5,511 nucleotides of DNA, taken from positions 1 through 5,511 of the forward strand of contig JADHUZ010000105.1 of NCBI GenBank assembly GCA_016784265.1, given 5' to 3'. This DNA is from Fidelibacterota bacterium. GTDB taxonomy: Bacteria; Fidelibacterota; BS150m-G59. The notes beneath the pieces were generated by a model that saw nothing but the letters and a program-made list of their open reading frames with translations, was not told the origin of the DNA and searched no databases. Shown here in pieces: positions 1 through 5,511 of the stretch; position 1 is the stretch's first letter; every line of letters begins with the position of its first letter. A program made the position numbers and the translations under genes.

Positions 1-212
1 ATATGTTCAACACGGCTCTGGTGTATGAATTACCAGTACTCGCAAAATACGCCAAACCTTTGCTCGAATCTGTGTCTGAAAATAGCCCAGTCAAAATGAG
101 AGCAGAACGACTGTCTGTGTTTTTATCCTTTTTTGAACAACTGGAAGAAACAGCCGTGCCAGAAACATCAATTTTGCGCGAATTTATCGGAGGAAGTGGG
201 TTTCACTATTAA
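1..212 (+). CDS. C-terminal fragment of a uridine-kinase-like nucleoside kinase
   Basis: This is the last ~70 residues of a gene that begins upstream of the window. The open frame reaches the left edge, and the ATG at position 3 is probably an internal Met. The tail contains FNTALVYELPVLAKYAKPLL, followed by an amphipathic helical stretch and the ending SILREFIGGSGFHY. From memory, this matches the C-terminus of bacterial nucleoside kinases of the phosphoribulokinase/uridine kinase family, often annotated 'nucleoside kinase' and carrying an N-terminal TGS/threonyl-tRNA-synthetase-like domain. Those enzymes phosphorylate nucleosides with a nucleoside triphosphate in the cytosol. The P-loop kinase core is outside the window, so catalytic residues cannot be checked. 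It lies 6 bases before lhgO on the same strand, so co-transcription is plausible. Family assignment rests on the C-terminal signature alone. Confidence 0.72.
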   Translation, partial: MFNTALVYELPVLAKYAKPLLESVSENSPVKMRAERLSVFLSFFEQLEETAVPETSILREFIGGSGFHY

Positions 213-218
213 AATTAA

Positions 219-1430
219 GTGAGTGCTTTCCGCAATTCAAATGTGAATTATGACATAGCAATAATTGGTGGCGGGATTATCGGGCTTTCGACGGCTTGGA
301 ACATTCAAAATAAATTTCCTCAAAAATCCATCACCATCCTCGAAAAAGAACCTCAAATTGCGCAACATCAAACGGGACACAACAGCGGTGTCATCCATTC
401 TGGGATTTATTACAAACCAAATTCCAAAAAAGCGAAAACTTGTCGAGCGGGGATTTTTCTACTCGAAAAATTTTGCAAAATCAACGAAATTCCATTCAAA
501 AAATGCGGAAAAGTTATCGTTGCAACAAAACATGAAGAATTACCGAATCTCCAAAAATTATACGAAAACGGAAAGCAGAATAATCTTCAAGGTCTGGAAA
601 TCATACAAAAAGACCAACTCCGAGAAATTGAGCAAAATACAGCTGGAATTCAAGCACTTTTGGTGCCAGAAACCGGTGTTGTGGATTACACAAAAGTTAG
701 TCAAAAACTTGCTGAAATTATCGAGAAAAACGGCGGGAAAATCCAAACCGGATTTCGAGTCACCGAAATCAAATGCGAACACAAACGGTTTATTCTACGC
801 TCCAGCAATGAGGAAATAACCGCAAATTTTTTGATTAATGCCAGCGGACTTTACTCCGATCGCATCGCACGAATGGCGAGCGTTCAAACAGAAATCCAAA
901 TTATTCCATTTCGAGGGGAATATTTTAGACTCAATCAGGAAGGAGAAAAATTAGTCAACACATTGATTTATCCTGTCCCCAATCCTTCGATGCCGTTTTT
1001 GGGTGTGCATTTCACAAAAAATATCGCTGGCGAAGTTTCAATCGGACCTTCTGCTGTTTTGGCGCTCGCTCGCGAAGGTTATCGGAAAATGGATATTCAA
1101 CCAACGGATTTAGCAGAAATTTTGACTACGCCAGCATTCTGGAAATTGATTAAACAAATCGGAAAATTTGCAAGCGGCGAAATCCTTCGTTCTTTTTCAA
1201 AAAAAGCATTTGTCAAAGCCGCCCAAAAAATGGTTCCAGCCATCACGACTAATCACATCGCAGAATTTGAATCCGGCGTGCGGGCACAGGCGATTAGCAA
1301 AGACGGACAATTGCTGGATGATTTTGCGATTGTTCAAGTAGAAAATCAAATTCACATTTTGAATGCACCATCGCCAGCGGCAACGGCATCGCTCGCAATC
1401 GGCAAATCCATCGCCGATTTGATTCACTAA
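219..1430 (+). CDS. lhgO: L-2-hydroxyglutarate oxidase (FAD-dependent, LhgO/YgaF family)
   Basis: This is a 403-residue flavoprotein of the DAO/glycerol-3-phosphate oxidase fold that oxidises L-2-hydroxyglutarate to 2-oxoglutarate, in E. coli passing electrons to the membrane quinone pool. The N-terminal Rossmann motif is visible as DIAIIGGGIIGLSTAWN (12-28; glycines 17, 18, 19, 22), with Glu42 ending strand 2 (ILEKE), the usual FAD-ribose ligand. The family signature TGHNSGVIHSGIYY lies at 52-65. INASGLYSDRIA (206-217), PFRGEYF (230-236) and the C-terminal GVRAQAISKDGQLLDDF (353-369) followed by NAPSPAATASLAIG (382-395) complete the pattern. Length is close to E. coli LhgO (about 422). The start is GTG at 219, 6 bases after the upstream stop; a second in-frame GTG at 243 is possible. 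The GGAGGAAG at 189-196 lies 22 bases upstream and encodes conserved residues of the kinase, so it is weak ribosome-binding evidence. No membrane helix or signal peptide is seen. Confidence 0.9.
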   Translation: MSAFRNSNVNYDIAIIGGGIIGLSTAWNIQNKFPQKSITILEKEPQIAQHQTGHNSGVIHSGIYYKPNSKKAKTCRAGIFLLEKFCKINEIPFKKCGKVIVATKHEELPNLQKLYENGKQNNLQGLEIIQKDQLREIEQNTAGIQALLVPETGVVDYTKVSQKLAEIIEKNGGKIQTGFRVTEIKCEHKRFILRSSNEEITANFLINASGLYSDRIARMASVQTEIQIIPFRGEYFRLNQEGEKLVNTLIYPVPNPSMPFLGVHFTKNIAGEVSIGPSAVLALAREGYRKMDIQPTDLAEILTTPAFWKLIKQIGKFASGEILRSFSKKAFVKAAQKMVPAITTNHIAEFESGVRAQAISKDGQLLDDFAIVQVENQIHILNAPSPAATASLAIGKSIADLIH

Positions 1431-1432
1431 TT

Positions 1433-2278
1433 TTAAGAAATATCCAAAATTTCATTGTCAATCAATCGCACATCGCCCAAAAACGCGGCAACTGCAATGA
1501 GTGCTTTTTTTTCAATCCTTTCTATTTTCTGAAAACTTTCCACATCCACAATTTCTAAATAATCAATTTGAATCTGTCCCGTTTCGATAATTTTTCGAGA
1601 AATATCTATCAGGTTTTCAACATTTCTTTCACCATTTTCAAATGCAAATTTTGTTGCTTGCAATCCACGATGCAACGCTAACGCTCGCTCACGATTTTCT
1701 TTTGAGAGCCTTAAATTCCGCGAACTCATTGCTAATCCATCTGCTTCACGGACAATCTTCGCAGTGATAATTTTTACATCAAAATTTAAATCTGCAACCA
1801 TTTGCTTAATCACCGCAACTTGCTGGGCATCTTTTTGTCCGAACACCGCAAAATGCGGTTTCGCGATATTGAAAAGTTTCGCGACAACCAGCACGACTCC
1901 GTCAAAATGCCCCGCGCGAGTCGTCCCACACAGCGTGTTCGTAATTTCGGAAACAGACACAGAAGTCCACGATTTTTTCGGATACATTTCCTCTGCCGTC
2001 GGATAAAAAATGCAATCCACGCCGCGAGATTTTGCCAGTTTTTCATCGGCTTCAAAATCGCGTGGATATTTCTTCAAATCATCTTTTTTATCAAACTGTG
2101 TCGGATTCACAAAAATGGACATTATCACAAAATCTGCGTGTTTTTTTGCTTCGTCAATTAGCGAAAGATGCCCTTCGTGCAATGCGCCCATCGTCGGCAC
2201 AAATCCGATTGTTTTTCCATTTCGGGAAAGTTCATTGACGAATCGCTGCATAGATTGGATATGTTTAATTATTTTCAT
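1433..2278 (-). CDS. panC: Pantothenate synthetase (pantoate--beta-alanine ligase)
   Basis: This 281-residue cytosolic enzyme condenses D-pantoate with beta-alanine, using ATP through a pantoyl-adenylate, to give pantothenate, the precursor of coenzyme A. It has the class I aminoacyl-tRNA-synthetase-like nucleotidyltransferase fold. The HIGH-type motif is FVPTMGALHEGH (26-37, His34 and His37). FVNPTQF (56-62) lines the pantoate site, FGQKDAQQ (146-153) includes the conserved Gln148/Lys149/Asp150, and MSSRN (184-188) is the KMSKS equivalent. Length matches the family (about 280). The ATG start lies 17 bases after the panB stop, so the pair is very likely one transcript in pathway order. No Shine-Dalgarno sequence is visible in the 17-base gap, which suggests translation coupled to panB or SD-independent initiation. 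Its stop lies 2 bases from the convergent lhgO stop. All expected motifs are present, so it should be functional. Confidence 0.97.
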   Translation of the reverse strand: MKIIKHIQSMQRFVNELSRNGKTIGFVPTMGALHEGHLSLIDEAKKHADFVIMSIFVNPTQFDKKDDLKKYPRDFEADEKLAKSRGVDCIFYPTAEEMYPKKSWTSVSVSEITNTLCGTTRAGHFDGVVLVVAKLFNIAKPHFAVFGQKDAQQVAVIKQMVADLNFDVKIITAKIVREADGLAMSSRNLRLSKENRERALALHRGLQATKFAFENGERNVENLIDISRKIIETGQIQIDYLEIVDVESFQKIERIEKKALIAVAAFLGDVRLIDNEILDIS

Positions 2279-2295
2279 TTATGACGGAAGAAAAT

Positions 2296-3093
2296 TCAAA
2301 AGGATTGTTTTTCACTCGGGAATTTACCGTTTTTTACATCATTGCCATAAGATTTTACGGCTTTTTCGATATCTTTTGATAAGTTCGCATATTCGCGCAC
2401 AAACTTCGGCTTCAAGTCATCCACCATGCCGAGCATATCGTTTGTAACTAAAATTTGTCCGTCGCAACCGACACCCGCGCCAATGCCAATTGTCGGAATT
2501 TCAAGTGATTCAGAAACCTTTTTCGCAAGTGTTGCCGGGATTTTTTCCAAAACTATTGCAAAACATCCTGCATCTTGTAAAATCAGCGCATCTTCTTCGA
2601 GAATATCTGCCGCTTGTTTGGATTTTGCTTGCGTTTTGAATCCACCAAATTGATGCACCGATTGCGGTGTGAGTCCGAGATGCCCCATCACAGGAATGCC
2701 TGATTGCGTCATTTGCCAAACCGTATCAGCCACAATTTCGCCACCTTCGAGTTTCACCGCTTCCGCGCCACCTTCTTTGAGCAATCGTCCAGCATTTTTC
2801 ATTGCGTCGATTTCGCTGATTTGATAACTCATAAACGGCAAATCGCCAACCAAAAACGCTCGTTCAACACCACGACTCACGGCTTTTGTGTGATATACCA
2901 TCTCATCCATCGTAACGGGAATCGTGTTTTCATAACCGTAAAAAACCATTCCAACAGAATCGCCAACCAAAATCAAATCTACACCAGCGCGGTCTAAAAT
3001 CTTTGCTGTTAAAAAATCATACGCTGTCAGTGCCGAAATTTTTTCTTCGGACTGTTTCATGCGCTGAATCGTTTTTATTGTGACTTTTTTCAT
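2296..3093 (-). CDS. panB: 3-methyl-2-oxobutanoate hydroxymethyltransferase (ketopantoate synthase)
   Basis: This 265-residue cytosolic enzyme of the phosphoenolpyruvate/pyruvate TIM-barrel superfamily transfers a hydroxymethyl group from 5,10-methylenetetrahydrofolate to alpha-ketoisovalerate, giving ketopantoate, the first committed step to pantothenate. Metal and substrate residues are in place: LTAYD (22-26), VGDSVGM with Asp45, VGDLPF with Asp84, and VKLEGG with Lys114 and Glu116. GHLGLTPQSVHQFGGFK (137-153) and VLEKIP with Glu183, the likely general base, follow. The C-terminal IGIGAGVGCDGQILV (202-216) is also typical. I chose the ATG at 3093 because a GGGGGT sequence sits 7 bases upstream and the protein then begins MKKVTIKTIQ, as family members do. 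An in-frame GTG at 3117 would add 8 residues (MVANGGKT) and would swallow that ribosome-binding site, so it is less likely. It is followed by panC; the reductase panE and panD are not in the window. Confidence 0.97.
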   Translation of the reverse strand: MKKVTIKTIQRMKQSEEKISALTAYDFLTAKILDRAGVDLILVGDSVGMVFYGYENTIPVTMDEMVYHTKAVSRGVERAFLVGDLPFMSYQISEIDAMKNAGRLLKEGGAEAVKLEGGEIVADTVWQMTQSGIPVMGHLGLTPQSVHQFGGFKTQAKSKQAADILEEDALILQDAGCFAIVLEKIPATLAKKVSESLEIPTIGIGAGVGCDGQILVTNDMLGMVDDLKPKFVREYANLSKDIEKAVKSYGNDVKNGKFPSEKQSF

Positions 3094-3099
3094 CGTTTT

Positions 3100-3105
3100 A
3101 CCCCC
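3100..3105 (-). promoter_or_regulatory. Ribosome-binding site of panB
   Basis: On the minus strand the sequence reads GGGGGTAAAACGATG, a Shine-Dalgarno-like GGGGGT whose five-G run ends 7 bases before the ATG at 3093. It decides the panB start against the in-frame GTG at 3117. It is the only well-placed SD-like motif I found in front of any gene here; lhgO, panC, porX, tsaE and tsaB lack one. It is not a perfect GGAGGT, so the pairing is inferred. Confidence 0.6.
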
Positions 3106-3125
3106 ATTTGCAACCACCGAAATTT

Positions 3126-3156
3126 AACCACAGATTACACGAATTACACAGATTGT
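3126..3156. repeat. Short imperfect 9-base tandem repeat in the panB-porX spacer
   Basis: Three consecutive 9-base units are visible from 3130: ACAGATTAC, ACGAATTAC and ACAGATTGT, preceded by AACC at 3126-3129. A looser echo, ACATAGATT, occurs near 3182-3190. From memory, the pattern 'ACCACAGATTACAC..ACAGATT' is a recurrent intergenic element in many unrelated bacterial genomes, including FCB-group and other candidate-phylum genomes, often beside small mobile or GxxExxY-type genes. I cannot confirm copy number in this genome. It lies about 35-60 bases upstream of the panB start codon, so it falls in the panB leader or promoter zone. No inverted repeats or target-site duplication could be recognised around it. 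Confidence 0.55.
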
Positions 3157-3340
3157 TTTTTCCACAAATTTAAGCAAAAATACATAGATTTTATCAACTT
3201 TCGTCTGCAACCTATATCCCGCAGCCATTTAGTCATAAAATAATTTAAATAATCCAGCCGGCAAGAACGACGTTTCCTAAGATGAGCGACCCAATAACTA
3301 ATCACTAATTTGATAGAAATTATTTCATAAATTACCGACC
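3157..3340. other. Remainder of the divergent panB/porX spacer
   Basis: About 184 AT-rich bases with no gene I can support. By position this spacer should hold the promoters for leftward panBC and rightward porX-tsaE-tsaB. I found neither a convincing Bacteroidota-type promoter (TTTG with TAnnTTTG at suitable spacing) nor a sigma70 pair with a proper spacer; TTGATA at 3310-3315 has only a weak AT-rich match about 10 bases downstream. No Shine-Dalgarno precedes the porX ATG. A minus-strand open frame of 72 codons (3144-3362) crosses the area. It overlaps the porX start and the tandem repeat, has an unconvincing composition and matches nothing I recognise, so I do not call it a gene. The segment may be decayed repeat or mobile-element sequence. 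Confidence 0.5.
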
Positions 3341-4897
3341 ATGAATATAGAACGAAAACCACAGATTCTATGGGCAGATGATGAAATTGACTTGCTAGAG
3401 CCGCATATCCGATTTTTAGATCAAAAAGGATATCACGTCGTGCCTGTCCATTCCGGCGAGGCAGCTTTGGAAGAAATTCGGAAAAAAGATTTTGATCTCG
3501 TGCTACTCGACGAAATGATGGACGGAATAGATGGACTGGAAACGCTTGAGGAAATCAAAAAAATCTACCCCGGAACGCCAGTCGTGATGGTCACAAAAAG
3601 CGAGGAAGAAAGCCTGATGGAAGATGCCATCGGTGGGCATATTAGTGATTATCTGACAAAACCTGTAAATCCAAGTCAAATATTAATGGTTTGCAAAAAA
3701 ATCTTAGATCATTCCGATATAGTAAAAAAGAAAATCAGATCTCGTTATTTGGAAGGATTCAACCTCCTTTCCATGCGACTCATTGAAGCGTTATCTCTCG
3801 ACGAATGGATTAAGACTCACGAACAATTATCGCAATGGCAAATTGAATTGGATAAACATCCGGATTTGGGGTTCGAGGAAATGTTAGCAGATCAACGCGA
3901 AACAGCCAACCGTGAATTTGCGAGAACTGTCGAAAATGAATATATCAATTGGCTCGATGACGATTCTATTATTCTTTCTCCGAGAGTTGCATCAAGTGCC
4001 ATCAAACCGATTTTACAAGGCGGTGAAAAAGTGCTGTTTGTCGTGGTAGATTGTATGCGCTTGGACCAGTGGCTCACGCTTGAACCGATATTTTATGAAG
4101 ATTATTCGCTCAAGAAAAGCACACATATTTCAATTCTCCCAACCGCGACACCATATTCCAGAAATGCTATATTTTCAGGCCTCTTTCCTGCGGAGATACT
4201 GCAACGGTATCCACAATATTATCAAGATGATTCCGGGAATGAAAGCGGTTTAAATCAATTCGAAAAAGAACTGCTTGAATTACAAGTAAAGCAATGGAAT
4301 CTCGGTGTGAAGCCCAAATATTTCAAGCCGCTTCAACCCACCGAAGGAGAAAGACTACTGAATAATTTTGGCTCTATCCAGCACGAAAAATTGATTTCAG
4401 TAGTTGTCAATTTTGTGGATTTTGTTACTCACACACGCTCGGAATCCAAAATTGTTCAGGAAATGGTGCCGGATGAATCTGCCTATCGTTCCATGATTCG
4501 GACTTGGTTTGAGGGCAGTTGGATCTACAAACTCATTCAAAAATCTACGCAGAACGGTTTTACCGTAATCATCACAAGCGATCACGGCTCTATCAAAGTT
4601 CAACGCGGTGAAAAAGTGCTCGGCGACCGCGAAACAAGTGCAGGAATCAGATATAAACACGGGCGCAATATCAGTTCGACTGGGAAAAATGCAATGAGGA
4701 TAAATGACCCCGCAAAATATCGATTGCCAGTAAAAAACATGAACGAAAATTTTCTTTTGGCGAAATCCAGTGCTTTTTTTCTTTATCCGAACAATTTTCA
4801 TAAATACGAACGAATGTTGAAAAACACATTCCAACACGGCGGAATTTCGCTGGATGAAATGGTTTTGCCAATTGCAATTTTGACTGGAAAATCCTAA
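3341..4897 (+). CDS. porX: PorX-type response regulator: CheY-like receiver plus PglZ domain
   Basis: This 518-residue cytosolic two-component regulator has the architecture of PorX, which with the histidine kinase PorY controls type IX secretion in Porphyromonas and relatives; PorX has also been reported to be a zinc-dependent phosphodiesterase acting on oligonucleotides. The receiver (about 7-125) shows Asp13/Asp14, phospho-acceptor Asp57 in LVLLDEMM, Thr85 and Lys107 (LTKPV). A helical linker (about 125-215) follows. The PglZ alkaline-phosphatase-like domain (about 228-515) keeps the expected metal and catalytic residues: Asp237 in VVVDCMRLDQW, Thr270 in LPTATPYSR as the probable nucleophile position, Asp360 and His364 in VDFVTHTRSE, Asp414/His415 in TSDHGS, and His499 in HGGISLDEM. 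Length matches PorX (about 515-520). The ATG start has no SD sequence, but the protein begins directly before the first receiver strand (PQILWADDE). The tsaE frame starts 1 base after the stop. It has no DNA-binding domain; NtrC-like annotation would be wrong. Confidence 0.92.
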   Translation: MNIERKPQILWADDEIDLLEPHIRFLDQKGYHVVPVHSGEAALEEIRKKDFDLVLLDEMMDGIDGLETLEEIKKIYPGTPVVMVTKSEEESLMEDAIGGHISDYLTKPVNPSQILMVCKKILDHSDIVKKKIRSRYLEGFNLLSMRLIEALSLDEWIKTHEQLSQWQIELDKHPDLGFEEMLADQRETANREFARTVENEYINWLDDDSIILSPRVASSAIKPILQGGEKVLFVVVDCMRLDQWLTLEPIFYEDYSLKKSTHISILPTATPYSRNAIFSGLFPAEILQRYPQYYQDDSGNESGLNQFEKELLELQVKQWNLGVKPKYFKPLQPTEGERLLNNFGSIQHEKLISVVVNFVDFVTHTRSESKIVQEMVPDESAYRSMIRTWFEGSWIYKLIQKSTQNGFTVIITSDHGSIKVQRGEKVLGDRETSAGIRYKHGRNISSTGKNAMRINDPAKYRLPVKNMNENFLLAKSSAFFLYPNNFHKYERMLKNTFQHGGISLDEMVLPIAILTGKS

Positions 4898-4898
4898 G

Positions 4899-5324
4899 TT
4901 GACTATCTTTTCTAAAAGCGAAAACGAAACTATCCAATCTGGTAAACGTTTTGCCAAAGACTTGCAATCCGGTCACATTATCGCACTAATCGGGGAACTT
5001 GGTTCTGGAAAAACTGCATTTACACGTGGCATTTGCCGGGCGTTCGGTTGTGAAGATCAAATTTCCAGTCCAACTTTCACAATCATCAATGCTTACGAAG
5101 GATCTGTGGTGCTTTTTCATGTGGACACATACCGGTTAGAAAAAAAAGATTCGGAAAAAATCAGGGGAATTTATGATCTGATGAATAAAAAAAATTGTAT
5201 TGTCATAATCGAATGGGCAGAACGACTGTGTAATCCGTTGCCGCCACATTGGCAAGTGCAATTTTCTATTGATTCTCAAAATATGAATCGCCGAAAAATA
5301 CAAATTGATTGGCTCGAAAAATGA
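4899..5324 (+). CDS. tsaE: tRNA t6A37 biosynthesis ATPase TsaE
   Basis: This 141-residue P-loop ATPase belongs to the bacterial threonylcarbamoyladenosine machinery, which makes t6A at position 37 of ANN-decoding tRNAs. TsaE binds the TsaB-TsaD dimer and its ATPase activity is needed for turnover. Walker A is GELGSGKT (32-39, Lys38/Thr39). SSPTFTI (56-62) is the switch-like segment, HVDTYRL (74-80) includes the conserved Asp76, and IIEWAERL (103-110) carries the family Glu-Trp pair. Length is normal (about 140-155). The start is a TTG at 4899, 1 base after the porX stop. No upstream ATG exists in frame, and starting here gives the usual short N-terminus (SENETIQSGKRFAKDL) before Walker A. The absent SD and tight spacing suggest translation coupled to porX. 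The stop overlaps the tsaB start (ATGA). Confidence 0.95.
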   Translation: MTIFSKSENETIQSGKRFAKDLQSGHIIALIGELGSGKTAFTRGICRAFGCEDQISSPTFTIINAYEGSVVLFHVDTYRLEKKDSEKIRGIYDLMNKKNCIVIIEWAERLCNPLPPHWQVQFSIDSQNMNRRKIQIDWLEK

Positions 5325-5511
5325 AAATTTTAGCACTCGATTATGCGACAAATTGGTGTGGCTGCGCGATATTAGATTGTGGCGAAGTTGTCATTTTTGA
5401 ATCAAAATATGCTCCGCGCGGACATGCGGAAAATCTCGCACCGATGACGGAAAAACTTGTCAAACAATCTCCGCTACAATGGAATTCCATCTCTGGGATT
5501 GCCGTAACAAT
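5321..5511 (+). CDS. tsaB: tRNA t6A37 biosynthesis protein TsaB, N-terminal part
   Basis: The gene starts at an ATG whose ATGA overlaps the tsaE stop by 4 bases, and runs off the right edge after 63 complete codons. The translation begins MKILALDYATNWCGCAILD, continues with APRGHAENLAPMTEKL (about 40-55) and reaches ISGIAVT at the edge. This is the standard opening of TsaB, an ASKHA-fold pseudo-enzyme that dimerises with the catalytic subunit TsaD in t6A synthesis. RGHAE-x-L-x-P is a good family marker, and the expected next motif (GPGSFTGLR) would fall just outside. The first ASKHA strand has Asp-Tyr where Asp-Thr/Ser is more usual, and three cysteines cluster at 13, 15 and 20. The overlap with tsaE indicates coupled translation. 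TsaD could share this fold, but its metal-binding motifs and N-terminus (GIETSCDET) are absent. Confidence 0.9.
   Translation, partial: MKILALDYATNWCGCAILDCGEVVIFESKYAPRGHAENLAPMTEKLVKQSPLQWNSISGIAVT

Noticed and set aside
189..196. GGAGGAAG as a Shine-Dalgarno for lhgO
   Set aside because: It lies 22 bases before the GTG and encodes the conserved Gly-Gly-Ser of the kinase C-terminus, so its presence is explained by coding constraint.
265..819. 184-codon plus-strand open frame inside lhgO
   Set aside because: It lies in another frame of a clear LhgO coding sequence and its translation is rich in Lys, Ser and Asn with no family signature; it is a shadow frame of AT-rich coding DNA.
2010..2447. 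145-codon plus-strand open frame spanning panC and panB
   Set aside because: It is antisense to two confidently identified genes, has no recognisable domain and crosses their junction; the length is a by-product of the opposite-strand codons.
3310..3332. Possible porX promoter with TTGATA and a TA-rich box
   Set aside because: The spacing between the two elements is about 10 bases, far too short for a sigma70 promoter, and there is no TAnnTTTG Bacteroidota box.
3144..3362. 72-codon minus-strand open frame in the panB-porX spacer
   Set aside because: It overlaps the porX start codon and the tandem repeat, has no start-site signal and resembles no family I know; retained only as possible decayed sequence.
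3341..4897. PglZ domain as part of a BREX or Pgl phage-defence system
   Set aside because: The receiver-PglZ fusion, length and motif order are those of PorX, and no brxC, pglX, brxL or methyltransferase gene is nearby.
4397..4957. 186-codon minus-strand open frame across the porX/tsaE junction
   Set aside because: It is antisense to the conserved PglZ domain and shows a random-looking, Cys- and Phe-rich composition.

Overview
The window is a compact, moderately AT-rich bacterial chromosomal segment holding seven protein genes, five complete and two cut by the window edges. No RNA gene, CRISPR array, prophage or transposase gene is visible. The best lineage clue is a full-length PorX-type protein (CheY-like receiver fused to a PglZ alkaline-phosphatase-like domain), which is characteristic of Bacteroidota and relatives in the FCB group. 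Most starts lack a clear Shine-Dalgarno sequence, which also fits that group. The phylum cannot be fixed from this window: Bacteroidota, Marinimicrobia, Calditrichota, Cloacimonadota or a related candidate phylum all remain possible.

Layout. Positions 1-212 (+) hold the C-terminal end of a uridine-kinase-like nucleoside kinase. Six bases later comes lhgO (219-1430, +), an FAD-dependent L-2-hydroxyglutarate oxidase. It runs tail to tail, with only 2 bases between stop codons, into a minus-strand pair panB-panC (transcribed from about 3093 down to 1433). This pair makes pantothenate from ketoisovalerate and beta-alanine. A 247-base divergent spacer (3094-3340) separates panB from the rightward genes and carries a short imperfect 9-base tandem repeat. 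On the plus strand follow porX (3341-4897), tsaE (4899-5324) and the start of tsaB (5321 to the edge), packed with a 1-base gap and a 4-base overlap.

How the genes work together. PanB and PanC are consecutive steps toward coenzyme A. TsaE and TsaB are two partners of the bacterial t6A37 tRNA-modification machinery. PorX is the response regulator that controls the type IX secretion system in studied Bacteroidota and has oligonucleotide phosphodiesterase activity. Its tight packing with two t6A genes is the most interesting feature here, although porX next to tsaE is, as I recall, common in Bacteroidota. I found no convincing undescribed system; the rest is ordinary housekeeping content.
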